Source: Candidatus Mnemosynella biddleae (GTDB lineage: Archaea > Halobacteriota > Archaeoglobi > Mnemosynellales > Mnemosynellaceae). Taken from it: a DNA stretch of 64,000 bases. How positions within the stretch are numbered: the stretch's first letter is position 1; each line of letters opens with the position of its first letter. This document shows positions 37,573-45,337 of this stretch, piece after piece. The DNA lies in contig MTMI02000011.1 of assembly GCA_002011165.2 (NCBI GenBank), forward strand, positions 123,546 through 187,545, in the 5' to 3' direction. Below the pieces are notes generated by a model that worked only from the letters and a program-made list of their open reading frames with translations, did no database searches and was not told the origin of the DNA. A program made the position numbers and the translations under genes.

Positions 37573-37872
37573 TCACTCTCTCCTCCTTTTCCTCAACTCT
37601 CCCAGAATCTCCTCGAAGTCAATCTCGAGAGCGTGAAGAGAAAGAAGGAAGTGGAACAGCAGATCTGCACCCTCCCTTACTATCTCCTCTTTTTTTCCGT
37701 CTTTTGCAGAAAGAATGAACTCCACCGTCTCTTCTCCAAGTTTTTCCAAACTCCTGTTTAAACCTTTTTCGTGGCTCAGAGTGTGGGAAACATAGGAGTC
37801 CTCTTTCGGATTTCTTTTTCTCTCCCCTATAACCTCCCAGACCTCTTGAAGTATCGAGAGATCCAAATTCAT
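37573..37872 (-). CDS. hisE: Phosphoribosyl-ATP pyrophosphatase
   Basis: A 99-residue MazG-fold enzyme that removes pyrophosphate from PR-ATP in histidine synthesis. Metal-binding acidic residues lie in LGEETVEFILSAKDG, and EGADLLFHFL follows, both diagnostic. No other his gene is in the window. It is coupled to the upstream CBS protein gene by a 4-base overlap. Confidence 0.93.
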   Translation of the reverse strand: MNLDLSILQEVWEVIGERKRNPKEDSYVSHTLSHEKGLNRSLEKLGEETVEFILSAKDGKKEEIVREGADLLFHFLLSLHALEIDFEEILGELRKRRRE

Positions 37873-38660
37873 CTCCTCCTGGGCATTCCTTTTGTGAGCT
37901 TTATTAAAGGATGATGCAAATCGTCAATGATTTTTATGTCCTCCATACTCTTAAGATTTATCAGCTCAGCAGTTTTCTCGATTCCAAGAGGAACATCTCT
38001 TTCAAGTTTCAAAATGAATGCATCAATCTCATTTATTCCGAGCTTTTTGGCTGCAACAACTCTGTGATGTCCATCAATCAAGAGTTTTTTGTTTGGTTTT
38101 TCTAGTACTATAAGCGGTTCAGCCAAACCTCTTTCAAGTTCGTAAATTCTCCCCTCAAGTTCATCTGCGTAGATCTTCGGTTGCGTGGGCTTGAGATCAT
38201 CGACGCTAACTTTCTCTCTTCTCACCTCTATTTTCACGTTATGGAGAGATTCGAGCATTTTTTTGAGTCTCCAGACTTTTTCGGGACTCGCTCTCTCTAT
38301 CTGCGATCTTATAACATCGGAATTGGAAATAATGCCGACGAGTCTCCCCTCATCATCAACTACAGGAAGTTTGGAGATTCCCAGTCTGAAAAGCACTCTT
38401 GCCACATCTGCGAGATCCATAGAAGGATGTGCAACGTAAGGCTCTGGGGTCATAACCTCTCGAATTTTCATCTCAGGACTGCAGAGAAGAAGATCTCTTG
38501 AGGAGACGTATCCAACAACTCTCCCTTCTTTATTCACAACCGGAAAGCCATCATGATTAGTTTCAATCATCTTCAGAGCAACTTCTTTAACCGTGTCCTC
38601 TGGAGAAATTGTTATGACATTTTTCGTCATGTAATCCTTCACTTTGACTTTTTCACTCAT
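37869..38660 (-). CDS. CBS-pair protein with ParB-like C-terminal domain (possible serine kinase)
   Basis: A 263-residue protein. A CBS pair fills residues 1-125 (VKDYMTKNVITISPEDTVK and MTPEPYVAHPSMDLADVA). The C-terminal half is a ParB/sulfiredoxin-like domain with PTQPKIYADEL and IDGHHRVVAAKKLG. Archaeal ADP-dependent serine kinase (SerK) also has a ParB-like fold with a DGHHR motif, so nucleotide-sensing control of a serine kinase is a reasonable guess. Chromosome partitioning is less likely. It is cotranscribed with hisE (ATGA overlap). Confidence 0.75.
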   Translation of the reverse strand: MSEKVKVKDYMTKNVITISPEDTVKEVALKMIETNHDGFPVVNKEGRVVGYVSSRDLLLCSPEMKIREVMTPEPYVAHPSMDLADVARVLFRLGISKLPVVDDEGRLVGIISNSDVIRSQIERASPEKVWRLKKMLESLHNVKIEVRREKVSVDDLKPTQPKIYADELEGRIYELERGLAEPLIVLEKPNKKLLIDGHHRVVAAKKLGINEIDAFILKLERDVPLGIEKTAELINLKSMEDIKIIDDLHHPLIKLTKGMPRRR

Positions 38661-38661
38661 C

Positions 38662-38901
38662 TCATATTCTCCTGAAGACGGTCACTCCTTTGAACTTGAT
38701 TTCAAGGATGCGATGAAGTGGTATCATCGTTTCTCCAATCACCATGAAACCGCCCTCAATTTTCTCGATCTCGTCTCCTCGAATACTCTTTCTATCGCCC
38801 GGAGCACCTCTGTGAAGATAGATGACCTCGCATTCTTTTAGATCTAAACCTCTCCACTTTATTTCATTTAGAATCTCTTTTGGACTTCTGGATTTGATCA
38901 T
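38662..38901 (-). CDS. DUF504/UPF0248 family protein (MJ1316-like RNA-end domain)
   Basis: A 79-residue domain protein with NEIKWRGLDLKECEVIYLHRGAPGD followed by IPLHRILEIKFKG, the pattern of the MJ1316/DUF504 family, proposed to recognise RNA cyclic phosphate ends. It ends one base before the CBS/ParB-like gene and is probably its operon leader. The TATA-like TTTAAA at 38931-38936 is symmetric and may serve both this gene and the divergent DUF2178 operon. Confidence 0.82.
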   Translation of the reverse strand: MIKSRSPKEILNEIKWRGLDLKECEVIYLHRGAPGDRKSIRGDEIEKIEGGFMVIGETMIPLHRILEIKFKGVTVFRRI

Positions 38902-38940
38902 AGGCGGAGATGAACTTTATTAACGAAAGATTTAAATGTG

Positions 38941-38968
38941 ATGTTATGTATATCTAACATAATGTTAG
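38941..38968. promoter_or_regulatory. Operator: three ATGTTA/TAACAT half-sites before DUF2178-XRE operon
   Basis: A perfect palindrome CTAACAT-A-ATGTTAG occupies 38954-38968. A further ATGTTA half-site at 38941-38946 forms a second inverted pair with TAACAT (38955-38960). A TTTAAATG box begins at 38931, so transcription would start inside the palindrome and a bound repressor would block it. The operon encodes an XRE-family regulator, the obvious candidate binder. Confidence 0.65.
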
Positions 38969-38992
38969 AAGAAATTAACACGGGGAAGAAAA

Positions 38993-39364
38993 GTGAATCG
39001 AAAGCAGTTTGCAATATATGGAGTTTTAATAACCTTAGTTGTGGGAGTGGTAGTCGGATATTCTGTATCAGAAGGAAATATATGGTCATCTGTAATTGCG
39101 GTGGTTATTGGAATCATCTTACTTACTCTTGGAAAGAGAAGGGTTGAAGAGGTTATTGAGGATGAGAGAATTCATCAAATAAGCGAGAAAGCTTCGAGAA
39201 AAACACTGCAAATTTTTGGGATAGCTTCCGCACTCTTGGGCCTCACCCTAATAACACTAAAAGAGCTAACAGAAGTAGGATACACCTTGGCATTCTCAGC
39301 TTCTATCTTGGTGATACTGTATTTGATCTTCTATGCTTATTACAGCAGAAAGACTTTAGATTAG
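38993..39364 (+). CDS. DUF2178-family membrane protein
   Basis: A 123-residue protein with four hydrophobic segments and a cytoplasmic loop VIEDERIHQISEKASRKT, the hallmark of DUF2178. The start is GTG 38993. These proteins usually occur with a small XRE regulator, as here. The function is unknown. It is the first gene of an operon with a second DUF2178 gene 11 bases downstream. Confidence 0.82.
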   Translation: MNRKQFAIYGVLITLVVGVVVGYSVSEGNIWSSVIAVVIGIILLTLGKRRVEEVIEDERIHQISEKASRKTLQIFGIASALLGLTLITLKELTEVGYTLAFSASILVILYLIFYAYYSRKTLD

Positions 39365-39375
39365 GTGAGAGAATA

Positions 39376-39759
39376 ATGAAAACTAAAAGAAATAAAAAAC
39401 TAGGATCTCATCTCAGCATATCAATGATTCTTGTTGGTCTTCTTTTCTTGTTGTTTAAAATTCATCCTTTAGCAATTGGATTAATTTTGGGCGGAGTTGT
39501 TTTATTCATTTCGAGCCTATACTACGCAAAGAAACCAGAAACCGAAGTCATCGTCGACGAAAGAATAAGGAAGATAAACGATAGAGCTGGTCATTATGCT
39601 TTCTGGATAACTTTGTTTCTGTTATCCGCCATTTTCTGGATGTCTTTCTTCAAGCCATTTAGAGTGAGTTTGAGAGAAGCTTACGAGATCGTTTTGCTTG
39701 GTGGACTTTATTCATGGATTTTTCTGAGATTCTATTTTTCAAAGAAGGGATTGGAATGA
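39376..39759 (+). CDS. DUF2178-family membrane protein (second copy)
   Basis: A 127-residue protein with four hydrophobic helices and the signature [16 protein letters not shown] between helices two and three. It shares the layout of the preceding protein, so the pair probably arose by duplication and may form a complex. Its stop overlaps the regulator start as ATGA. Confidence 0.82.
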   Translation: MKTKRNKKLGSHLSISMILVGLLFLLFKIHPLAIGLILGGVVLFISSLYYAKKPETEVIVDERIRKINDRAGHYAFWITLFLLSAIFWMSFFKPFRVSLREAYEIVLLGGLYSWIFLRFYFSKKGLE

Positions 39760-39965
39760 AAACAAGGATAAAGGAGTTCAGAGCAAGATATAACATGACT
39801 CAGGAAGAGCTTGCGAGAAAAATCGGTGTGAGAAGGGAAACCATAGTCTTTCTGGAGAAGGGGAAATATAATCCATCTTTGAGGCTTGCATATAAAATAG
39901 CGAGAGTTTTCAATGCAAGAATCGAGGATCTCTTCATCTTTGATGATGAGGATCTAAAGAGCTAA
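39756..39965 (+). CDS. XRE-family (Cro/CI-type) transcriptional regulator
   Basis: A 69-residue single-domain helix-turn-helix protein starting [20 protein letters not shown], with [17 protein letters not shown] as turn and recognition helix. It belongs to the small regulator type that accompanies DUF2178 genes. The start is fixed by the ATGA overlap with the preceding gene; an upstream in-frame extension would lie inside that gene. It probably represses its own operon through the palindrome at 38954-38968. Confidence 0.88.
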   Translation: MKTRIKEFRARYNMTQEELARKIGVRRETIVFLEKGKYNPSLRLAYKIARVFNARIEDLFIFDDEDLKS

Positions 39966-39979
39966 AAGGAGAAGGAGGT

Positions 39980-40369
39980 ATGTGGCAAGAATTTGAGAAG
40001 TTCGTCTCGGAAATCTTCTCCTCGCATGATTACGAGGTTAAGCTTCATCATGTTTTCTCATTTGAGGGTAGAAGATACGAAGTTGACGTCTTAGCGCTTC
40101 ATCCAAGAAGGGTTTTCGGAGTGGACTGTAAGTTCTATCAGAAACACTGGCACAGGAAATCGAAGTTAAAGGAGGAGGCAAGAAAACACAGAGAGAGATG
40201 TGTAGCTCTTTCAAAGGTGATAAAGAGAGAGGTCATACCCATTCTCGTCACGTTGATTGATGAAAGGGTGATTTTTCTTGAAGGGTGCATCATATCATCT
40301 CATGATAAGCTGAATGACTTTCTTGTGAATGCGGAAATCTATTTGGAGGAACTCGGTCTTAGTCTTTGA
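39980..40369 (+). CDS. Restriction-endonuclease-like (PD-(D/E)XK) protein
   Basis: A 129-residue protein. The likely nuclease core reads YEVDVLALHPRRVFGVDCKFY (about residues 31-51): an aspartate followed at the usual distance by D-C-K, as in Mrr-like and Holliday-resolvase-like folds. It has no fused DNA-recognition domain and no methylase neighbour, so a repair role is as likely as restriction. It starts 14 bases after the XRE gene, preceded by GGAGGT, and may be part of that operon. It overlaps pcm tail to tail by 11 bp. Confidence 0.7.
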   Translation: MWQEFEKFVSEIFSSHDYEVKLHHVFSFEGRRYEVDVLALHPRRVFGVDCKFYQKHWHRKSKLKEEARKHRERCVALSKVIKREVIPILVTLIDERVIFLEGCIISSHDKLNDFLVNAEIYLEELGLSL

Positions 40370-40934
40370 ATCCGTATTCTCCAACGAGAGGGACGAAAGA
40401 AACCCCTCCCCAGTTCTCCACGACTATTTCTTCTCCTCTCTTCCTCACAACTTTGAGCTCTTGGAAAATTCTTCCGACAGGAATCACCATGATTCCGTTA
40501 TCCTTTAACTGATCAATCAGCGGTTTCGGTATCTCTGGGGCTGAAGCAGTGACATTTATCCTATCGAAAGGAGCATATTCAGGAAGACCCTTTGAGCCAT
40601 CTCCAACCATCACAAAAACGTTCTTATATCCCGCTTTTCTGAGGTTCTCTCTTGCCATCTCTGCAAGTCTCGGATACCTTTCAACACTGTAAACAGCGCC
40701 CCTCTCTCCGATAATCTCCGCTATAACCGCAGCGTGATAGCCTGAGCCCGCTCCAACTTCAAGCACCTTCATACCTTCTTCAAGTTCGAGAAGTTCTACC
40801 ATTATCCCAACCATGTGGATGGCTGAGATCGTCTGATTCTCTCCTATTGGAAGTGGCTGATCTACATACGCGTACTTTCTGTATTTCTCGGGAACGAAAA
40901 TGTGACGGGGAACTTTTTTAAGTGCTTCAATCAC
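40359..40934 (-). CDS. pcm: Protein-L-isoaspartate O-methyltransferase (start uncertain)
   Basis: This SAM-dependent enzyme repairs isoaspartyl damage. Visible motifs are PLPIGENQTISAIHMV (substrate loop), VLEVGAGSGYHAAV (SAM motif I) and VMVGDGSKGLPEYAPFD. The first usual start codon is GTG 40934, but conserved-looking coding sequence continues upstream in frame to about 41009 (EFWEERERAVERLVKAG), resembling normal family N-termini. No ATG, GTG or TTG precedes that segment; an ATA at 41007-41009 overlaps the upstream stop. Either translation starts at GTG with a shortened N-terminus, or a rare start codon or sequence error is involved. Confidence 0.85.
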   Translation of the reverse strand: MIEALKKVPRHIFVPEKYRKYAYVDQPLPIGENQTISAIHMVGIMVELLELEEGMKVLEVGAGSGYHAAVIAEIIGERGAVYSVERYPRLAEMARENLRKAGYKNVFVMVGDGSKGLPEYAPFDRINVTASAPEIPKPLIDQLKDNGIMVIPVGRIFQELKVVRKRGEEIVVENWGGVSFVPLVGEYGFKD

Positions 40935-41005
40935 TTTGGGATTTCTGACATAACCTGCTTTAACAAGTCTTTCAACTGCTCTCTCACGTTCCTCCCAAAA
41001 CTCAT

Positions 41006-41545
41006 CTATTTCACGTACATTCTTTTTATTTCCTTCGCTTTCACGCTTCCTTCTTTCACTAATCTTCCAAACCTCCTTTTAATTGCTTTAATCGTATGTT
41101 TGGCACCTTCAATTCTTATGACATCTCCCACTCTCAACTCTTCATCTCCCGGGAGTCTAATCTTCTTGGAAATCGTTCTTGAACCTAGATGAATTGAAAC
41201 CGGAACGCTCACAAAGTCAACCGCTCTCATCCATATTGTTTTTATTCTTTCTACCTGGGCTCTTTCAACTCTTCCTTCTTCTACGTCAATCGCTCTGACT
41301 TCTCCAATTCTTAGCTCTCCAGAGATTTCAACAACATATTCTTCCCCAACTCTCACTTCATCTCCCTCTTCCAGCGCTAGTTTTCCCATTTGAGACTCTG
41401 CATCATCAGAAAAGACAACATCAACTTCAAACTCCCTTCTCTTTCCTTCTCTCACGACATATCCACAATTTGAACACTGGTAAACACAATCTTTTATCTC
41501 TCTGAATTCACTCTCATCTCCACAACCAGGACATCTTGAGATCAT
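41006..41545 (-). CDS. HVO_0476-family zinc-finger protein
   Basis: A 179-residue protein. It begins with a zinc ribbon, CPGCGDE followed by CSNCGYVV (residues 5-30), then beta-rich domains with LEEGDEVRVGEEYVV, a segment around RAVDFVSVPVSIHLG and LRVGDVIRIEGAKHTIKAIK. The pattern matches the archaeal HVO_0476 family of unknown function, possibly nucleic-acid binding. It is followed by pcm, whose coding region reaches into its stop. Confidence 0.8.
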   Translation of the reverse strand: MISRCPGCGDESEFREIKDCVYQCSNCGYVVREGKRREFEVDVVFSDDAESQMGKLALEEGDEVRVGEEYVVEISGELRIGEVRAIDVEEGRVERAQVERIKTIWMRAVDFVSVPVSIHLGSRTISKKIRLPGDEELRVGDVIRIEGAKHTIKAIKRRFGRLVKEGSVKAKEIKRMYVK

Positions 41546-41549
41546 TTCA

Positions 41550-41933
41550 TCACACTCTGGTTCTTGTAAAGGAGAGGGTTACGATAATGGTAGAAGAAAT
41601 TATTGAAAGAGCAATGACTGAAGCTGTAACTTCAATACCCCATTCAGCCAGTCTCTCAAGATATAGTAATCCTCCTGAGAGGAGAATGATGAAGATGGTT
41701 GAAAGACTTGCCAATAGTGATGAGGAGATTAGAATTCTTCCTCTGTCTTCAATTCTTTCAGAGGTCAAAGTTGTTGCGAGAAGGAAGGAAATGGAGAATA
41801 TGAGAAGAGTGAGATAATACGGTATGGGAAGTTCTCTTTTCTCGATCAGGTAGAGTATTCCAAGTAATACCATAAAGTTTAGAGCAGAAAAGAATGCGTA
41901 AGGTTTCATCACTCTTAGGTTCATCCCCCTCAT
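41550..41933 (-). CDS. Small integral membrane protein, unknown
   Basis: A 127-residue protein with four likely membrane helices (about residues 11-30, 37-53, 67-85 and 97-119). It has no recognised domain. Its ATG overlaps the stop of the YjbQ-family gene as ATGA, and it lies 4 bases before the HVO_0476-type gene, so it sits within a four-gene leftward operon. Confidence 0.65.
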   Translation of the reverse strand: MRGMNLRVMKPYAFFSALNFMVLLGILYLIEKRELPIPYYLTLLIFSISFLLATTLTSERIEDRGRILISSSLLASLSTIFIILLSGGLLYLERLAEWGIEVTASVIALSIISSTIIVTLSFTRTRV

Positions 41934-42328
41934 TTTCCAACAACCTTTACAATCAGATTTCTTGATCTTGGTCCATCGAGTTCCACGAATAGTATGCTCT
42001 GCCAGGTTCCCAGAAAGAGATCTCCGTCTGCAACGGGAATTGAAATTGAAGGGCTCAGAAGAATTGCCCTGAGATGGGAATCAGCATTTGAATCTATTTC
42101 GTTGTGTTTGTAATTACCTTTTGAAGGCACGAACTTCTCCAAAAAGTTCTTCAAATCATTTATCAGCCTCTCTTCACGCTCATTCAGGATAAGTGCCGTC
42201 GTTGTGTGGAGGGTGAAAACAGTACAGATTCCATCTTTAGTCCCACTCTCTTCAACTGCACGCCTCACCTCTGAAGTTATGTCAATTACCTCCACCCTCT
42301 CCTTTGTGTGTATTTTAATTATTTTCAT
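41930..42328 (-). CDS. YjbQ/UPF0047-family protein
   Basis: A 132-residue trimeric-barrel family protein with FTLHTTTALILNERE, DSNADSHLRAILL and the C-terminal LGTWQSILFVELDGPR, all diagnostic. Some members have weak thiamine-phosphate synthase activity; the true role is unclear. It is the first gene of the leftward group 42328-40359, with a TATA-like box in the region shared with the divergent VIT-like gene. Confidence 0.9.
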   Translation of the reverse strand: MKIIKIHTKERVEVIDITSEVRRAVEESGTKDGICTVFTLHTTTALILNEREERLINDLKNFLEKFVPSKGNYKHNEIDSNADSHLRAILLSPSISIPVADGDLFLGTWQSILFVELDGPRSRNLIVKVVGK

Positions 42329-42382
42329 TTTAGATCAGAATAATTTATAAAGGTATGATTATAAAAAAGTAAAGGGAGAACT

Positions 42383-42913
42383 GTGGAGAACGAATTGGGT
42401 TCGTTGCTGGAGAACGTAAGATATGTAGTTCTCGGGCTTTTCGATGGCGTTCTTACATCCTTAGGGATAGTTATTGCTTCATACTACTCTGGAGCGGTGA
42501 TAGAATATGCCATCAAGGCAGGATTAGCTGGAGGAATTGCCGTCTCTCTTTCAAACGGGTTTGGAGCTTTTTTTGCTGAAGAAGCTGAGATGGGAAAAAG
42601 ACTTAGACTCATAGAGAAGGATATGTTTCGTGAGCTGAAAGGAACAAGAGTTTACAGAAGGTATCGAAGATCCGTGAGGTTGAGTCTGATAACACACAGT
42701 ATGAGCACTTTTGGAGGCGCTGTCCTTCTTTTGACAGTTTTCCTTATTACGAAGAGTGTCTACGTAACAACAGGGACCATGTTTCTTGTCCTCTTCCTCT
42801 TGGGTTGTTACATAGGGAAATGGGGCTACTCACACTTTCTGTTTTCGGGATTTAAGCTGGTTGCTATAGGTTCCTTCATTTTCTTGATATCTCTCCTTCT
42901 TGGCTCTTTCTGA
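42383..42913 (+). CDS. VIT1/CCC1-like membrane transporter family protein
   Basis: A 176-residue membrane protein starting from GTG. VLGLFDGVLTSLGIV followed by AGGIAVSLSNGFGAFFAEEAE is the metal-transporter-like first half of VIT/CCC1 proteins, with glycine-rich helices and acidic residues. Three further helices follow. Relatives move Fe2+ or Mn2+. A DtxR-type metalloregulator is 1.2 kb downstream on the other strand, which supports but does not prove a metal role. Confidence 0.75.
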   Translation: MENELGSLLENVRYVVLGLFDGVLTSLGIVIASYYSGAVIEYAIKAGLAGGIAVSLSNGFGAFFAEEAEMGKRLRLIEKDMFRELKGTRVYRRYRRSVRLSLITHSMSTFGGAVLLLTVFLITKSVYVTTGTMFLVLFLLGCYIGKWGYSHFLFSGFKLVAIGSFIFLISLLLGSF

Positions 42914-42957
42914 AAGAGCGATAAGTTTAACTCCTCAACTCACGAAATTTTCAAGGG

Positions 42958-44130
42958 ATGAGACGACAACGGCTCAACGTCAAGTATCTTCTTAAGGAAA
43001 TGAAAGATCTATCAGAACTTATGGTGGATCTCGCTTATTCTGCGACTATGTTTGATCTTGTGGATATAGCGGAAGACGTTCTGAGGATGGAAGAAAGGCT
43101 GACTGAGATGCTTAAAGAACTCAGAATATCAACGATGCTTGCAGCAAGAACCGCTGAAGATGCGGAAAAGCTGAATGCAATTCTTCAGGTCGCTTCTTCT
43201 GCTGAGAAGATAGCCAATGCAGCAGTTGACATAGCTAGGATAGTCCTCAGAAGGATGCGGTTGCCGATAGAGTTTAAGAAAGATCTCATGTATGCCGATG
43301 AAACCGTTGTGAGAGCTAAGGTTCTGAATGAGGGAATAGATGGAAAAACACTCGGAGACCTCAAACTCAAAACAATAACGGGAATGAGAGTTATAGCAAT
43401 AAGAAGAGGCACTAACTGGATATATGATCCAGATAGAGATACGAAGATTCAGCTTGGAGACATCCTTATAGCCAGAGGACCAGATGAGAGCGTTCCGGAG
43501 TTTTACAGAATCGTTACGGGAGAACTCTGCAGAAGGCAACCTCAAGTTTCGGGAATGCAGTTGAGCAGAATTGATATTGCAGTGGACATAATCATAGAGA
43601 TGAAAAATACATCAGAACTTGCGGTCGATCTGGCATATTCTGCAGTCCTCTTCCAGAACAAGGATATTGCGGATGAAGTTAGAATTCTGGAAAATTCGAT
43701 GAACGAAATGAAGTACTCTTTAGAGAGATGGGTTTTGGAAGCTGCAAAAGAAATTGAGGACGTCTCCTCTCTCCAATCACTTCTTCAGCTTGCGCAATCT
43801 TCCGAGATGATCAGCAATGCAGCCTATGAGATGGCTTACACCGTTTTAAAAGACATGGAAGTCCATCCCGTAATCACACTCGCGATGAGAGAATCTGATG
43901 AGGTGATAACAAGGTTGGAAGTTGAGCGTGGATGCGTGGCTGAAGGAAAAACAATTGGAGAGCTGCAGATCGAGACAAAGACAGGAATGACGGTGGTTGC
44001 AATCAGAAGAGGTGATAAATGGATCTTCGATCCAGATAGCAAAACGATTTTACAGCGAGGAGATCTACTAATAGCTAAAGGGACAAGATTGGGGGAAGAG
44101 AAGCTCAAAGAACTTCTCTCATCTCCTTAA
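42958..44130 (+). CDS. Tandem PhoU-like/TrkA-C-like ion-channel regulatory protein
   Basis: A 390-residue soluble protein made of two homologous halves. Each half has a helical PhoU-like segment (SELMVDLAYSATMF and SELAVDLAYSAVLF) and an RCK C-terminal-like domain (GMRVIAIRRGTNWIYDPD and GMTVVAIRRGDKWIFDPD). TrkA-C domains bind ligands that gate K+ or divalent cation transport. No channel gene is adjacent except the VIT-like transporter 45 bp upstream. Its 3' end overlaps the dtxR-like gene by 12 bp. Confidence 0.82.
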   Translation: MRRQRLNVKYLLKEMKDLSELMVDLAYSATMFDLVDIAEDVLRMEERLTEMLKELRISTMLAARTAEDAEKLNAILQVASSAEKIANAAVDIARIVLRRMRLPIEFKKDLMYADETVVRAKVLNEGIDGKTLGDLKLKTITGMRVIAIRRGTNWIYDPDRDTKIQLGDILIARGPDESVPEFYRIVTGELCRRQPQVSGMQLSRIDIAVDIIIEMKNTSELAVDLAYSAVLFQNKDIADEVRILENSMNEMKYSLERWVLEAAKEIEDVSSLQSLLQLAQSSEMISNAAYEMAYTVLKDMEVHPVITLAMRESDEVITRLEVERGCVAEGKTIGELQIETKTGMTVVAIRRGDKWIFDPDSKTILQRGDLLIAKGTRLGEEKLKELLSSP

Positions 44131-44526
44131 GGTTTCGAGAAAAGAGCCCTCTCCTTCAATAGCTTCAACCAGCTTCAGAATCCTGAGCACCGTTTCTTTG
44201 TGGAGCACATGTTCGATTCTACAGGCATCCTCTTCTGCAATCTCTTCAGGAACTCCTATCAAGAGGAGGAGTCTCTTCAGCATCTCATGAACTTTGTTGA
44301 TCTCCTCAGCTTTCTCTCTCCCTTCTTCTGTAAGAGTCACACCGCTGTATTTCTCATAATTTATGAGCCCTTCAGTACTGAGCTTGTTCAGCATCTCGGT
44401 GACACTCGCAGGTTTTACGTCAAGCTGTTCAGCGATGTCTTTGACCCTTGCGTATCCTTTTTCCTGCACAATCTTCAAAATGGTCTCCAAGTAGTCCTCA
44501 ACACTTTTAGAGAGATCTTTACCCAT
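44119..44526 (-). CDS. DtxR/MntR-family metal-dependent transcriptional regulator
   Basis: A 135-residue protein. The winged helix-turn-helix at residues 8-65 (VKDIAEQLDVKPASVTEMLNKL) is followed by a dimerisation and metal-binding domain with conserved acidic and His residues (EEDACRIEHVLHKE). There is no C-terminal SH3-like domain, as in MntR-type short forms. It probably represses metal uptake or storage genes when Fe or Mn is plentiful; the VIT-like gene nearby is a plausible target. Confidence 0.88.
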   Translation of the reverse strand: MGKDLSKSVEDYLETILKIVQEKGYARVKDIAEQLDVKPASVTEMLNKLSTEGLINYEKYSGVTLTEEGREKAEEINKVHEMLKRLLLLIGVPEEIAEEDACRIEHVLHKETVLRILKLVEAIEGEGSFLETLRR

Positions 44527-44563
44527 CGCAAGAATGTAGGAGTGATAGGAAATATAAATCTTC

Positions 44564-45337
44564 TCATTTTAAGAGATTCTTGAGAAATTGCATGCTCTTG
44601 ATGGCTTCTTCCAAACTCCTAACTTCTATTGTGAGAGCACCTTTAAAACCAGTTTTTTCGAGTTCTTCTGTAAATCTCCTCCAGTCAATGCTCCCCTCTC
44701 CGACAGCAAGATGCTCGTCTTCTTTCCCATTGTTGTCGTGAACATGCATGTGCTCAATTCTCTCAAGCCTCAGAAATTCAAAAAGATTTCCATTCAGATT
44801 GGCATGACCTATATCAAGTGCAATCCCCAAATTCTCGGTCTCTACACTCTCTATGAGCTCTCTCATCTCCTCAGGATATTTGCAGAGCATCATAAAAGTA
44901 CTCGTCATATTCTCCACGCAAAGGATAACTCCGCACTCTTCTGCTCTCTTCGAGAGCACTCTTATAGAAGAGAGACATCTCTCCCACACTCTTTCCGGGA
45001 GTTGTAGGCCGAGAGGTGAATAGTGCCCCGGATGAATAACCACGACTTTAGCTCCCACTTCAGCACTCATCTCGATGCTTTTCATCACCTGCTTAACACA
45101 CTCACTCCATATTCCATCATTCACGCTTGCTAAATTAATATCAGAGAAAGGAGCGTGAACCGAAATTTCAAGATTTGTGGTGCTCAAAATATCCTTGAAT
45201 CTCTGAAGATTACTTTCACTGAGCTCCTGAGAACCCTCATCAACAATCTCCCATCCATCCATTCCAACCTCTTCAATAAGGGAAATCCATTCAAAAGGGC
45301 TCTTCGCAGTTTGGAGAGAGGAGAAGAAAAATTTCAC
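44564..45337 (-). CDS. Sugar-phosphate isomerase/epimerase-like TIM-barrel protein
   Basis: A 257-residue xylose-isomerase-like barrel. Metal-ligand segments are VVIHPGHYSP, CVENMTS, LDIGHANLNG and MHVHDNNGKEDEHL, with a C-terminal LTIEVRS. Members include endonuclease IV and many sugar or inositol isomerases; the HVHDN pattern fits the isomerase branch. The start is GTG, overlapping the upstream UPF0201 stop as GTGA. The substrate is unknown. Confidence 0.8.
   Translation of the reverse strand: MKFFFSSLQTAKSPFEWISLIEEVGMDGWEIVDEGSQELSESNLQRFKDILSTTNLEISVHAPFSDINLASVNDGIWSECVKQVMKSIEMSAEVGAKVVVIHPGHYSPLGLQLPERVWERCLSSIRVLSKRAEECGVILCVENMTSTFMMLCKYPEEMRELIESVETENLGIALDIGHANLNGNLFEFLRLERIEHMHVHDNNGKEDEHLAVGEGSIDWRRFTEELEKTGFKGALTIEVRSLEEAIKSMQFLKNLLK

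Noticed and set aside
37869..38660. Interpretation of the CBS/ParB-like protein as a chromosome-partitioning ParB
   Set aside because: No ParA partner, no parS-like sites and no central HTH; the CBS pair and DGHHR motif fit a metabolic kinase or sensor better.
41536..41817. 93-codon rightward frame opposite the small membrane protein gene
   Set aside because: The leftward frame has clear membrane helices and is coupled by ATGA to its neighbour; the rightward one lies wholly inside it and lacks a ribosome site.
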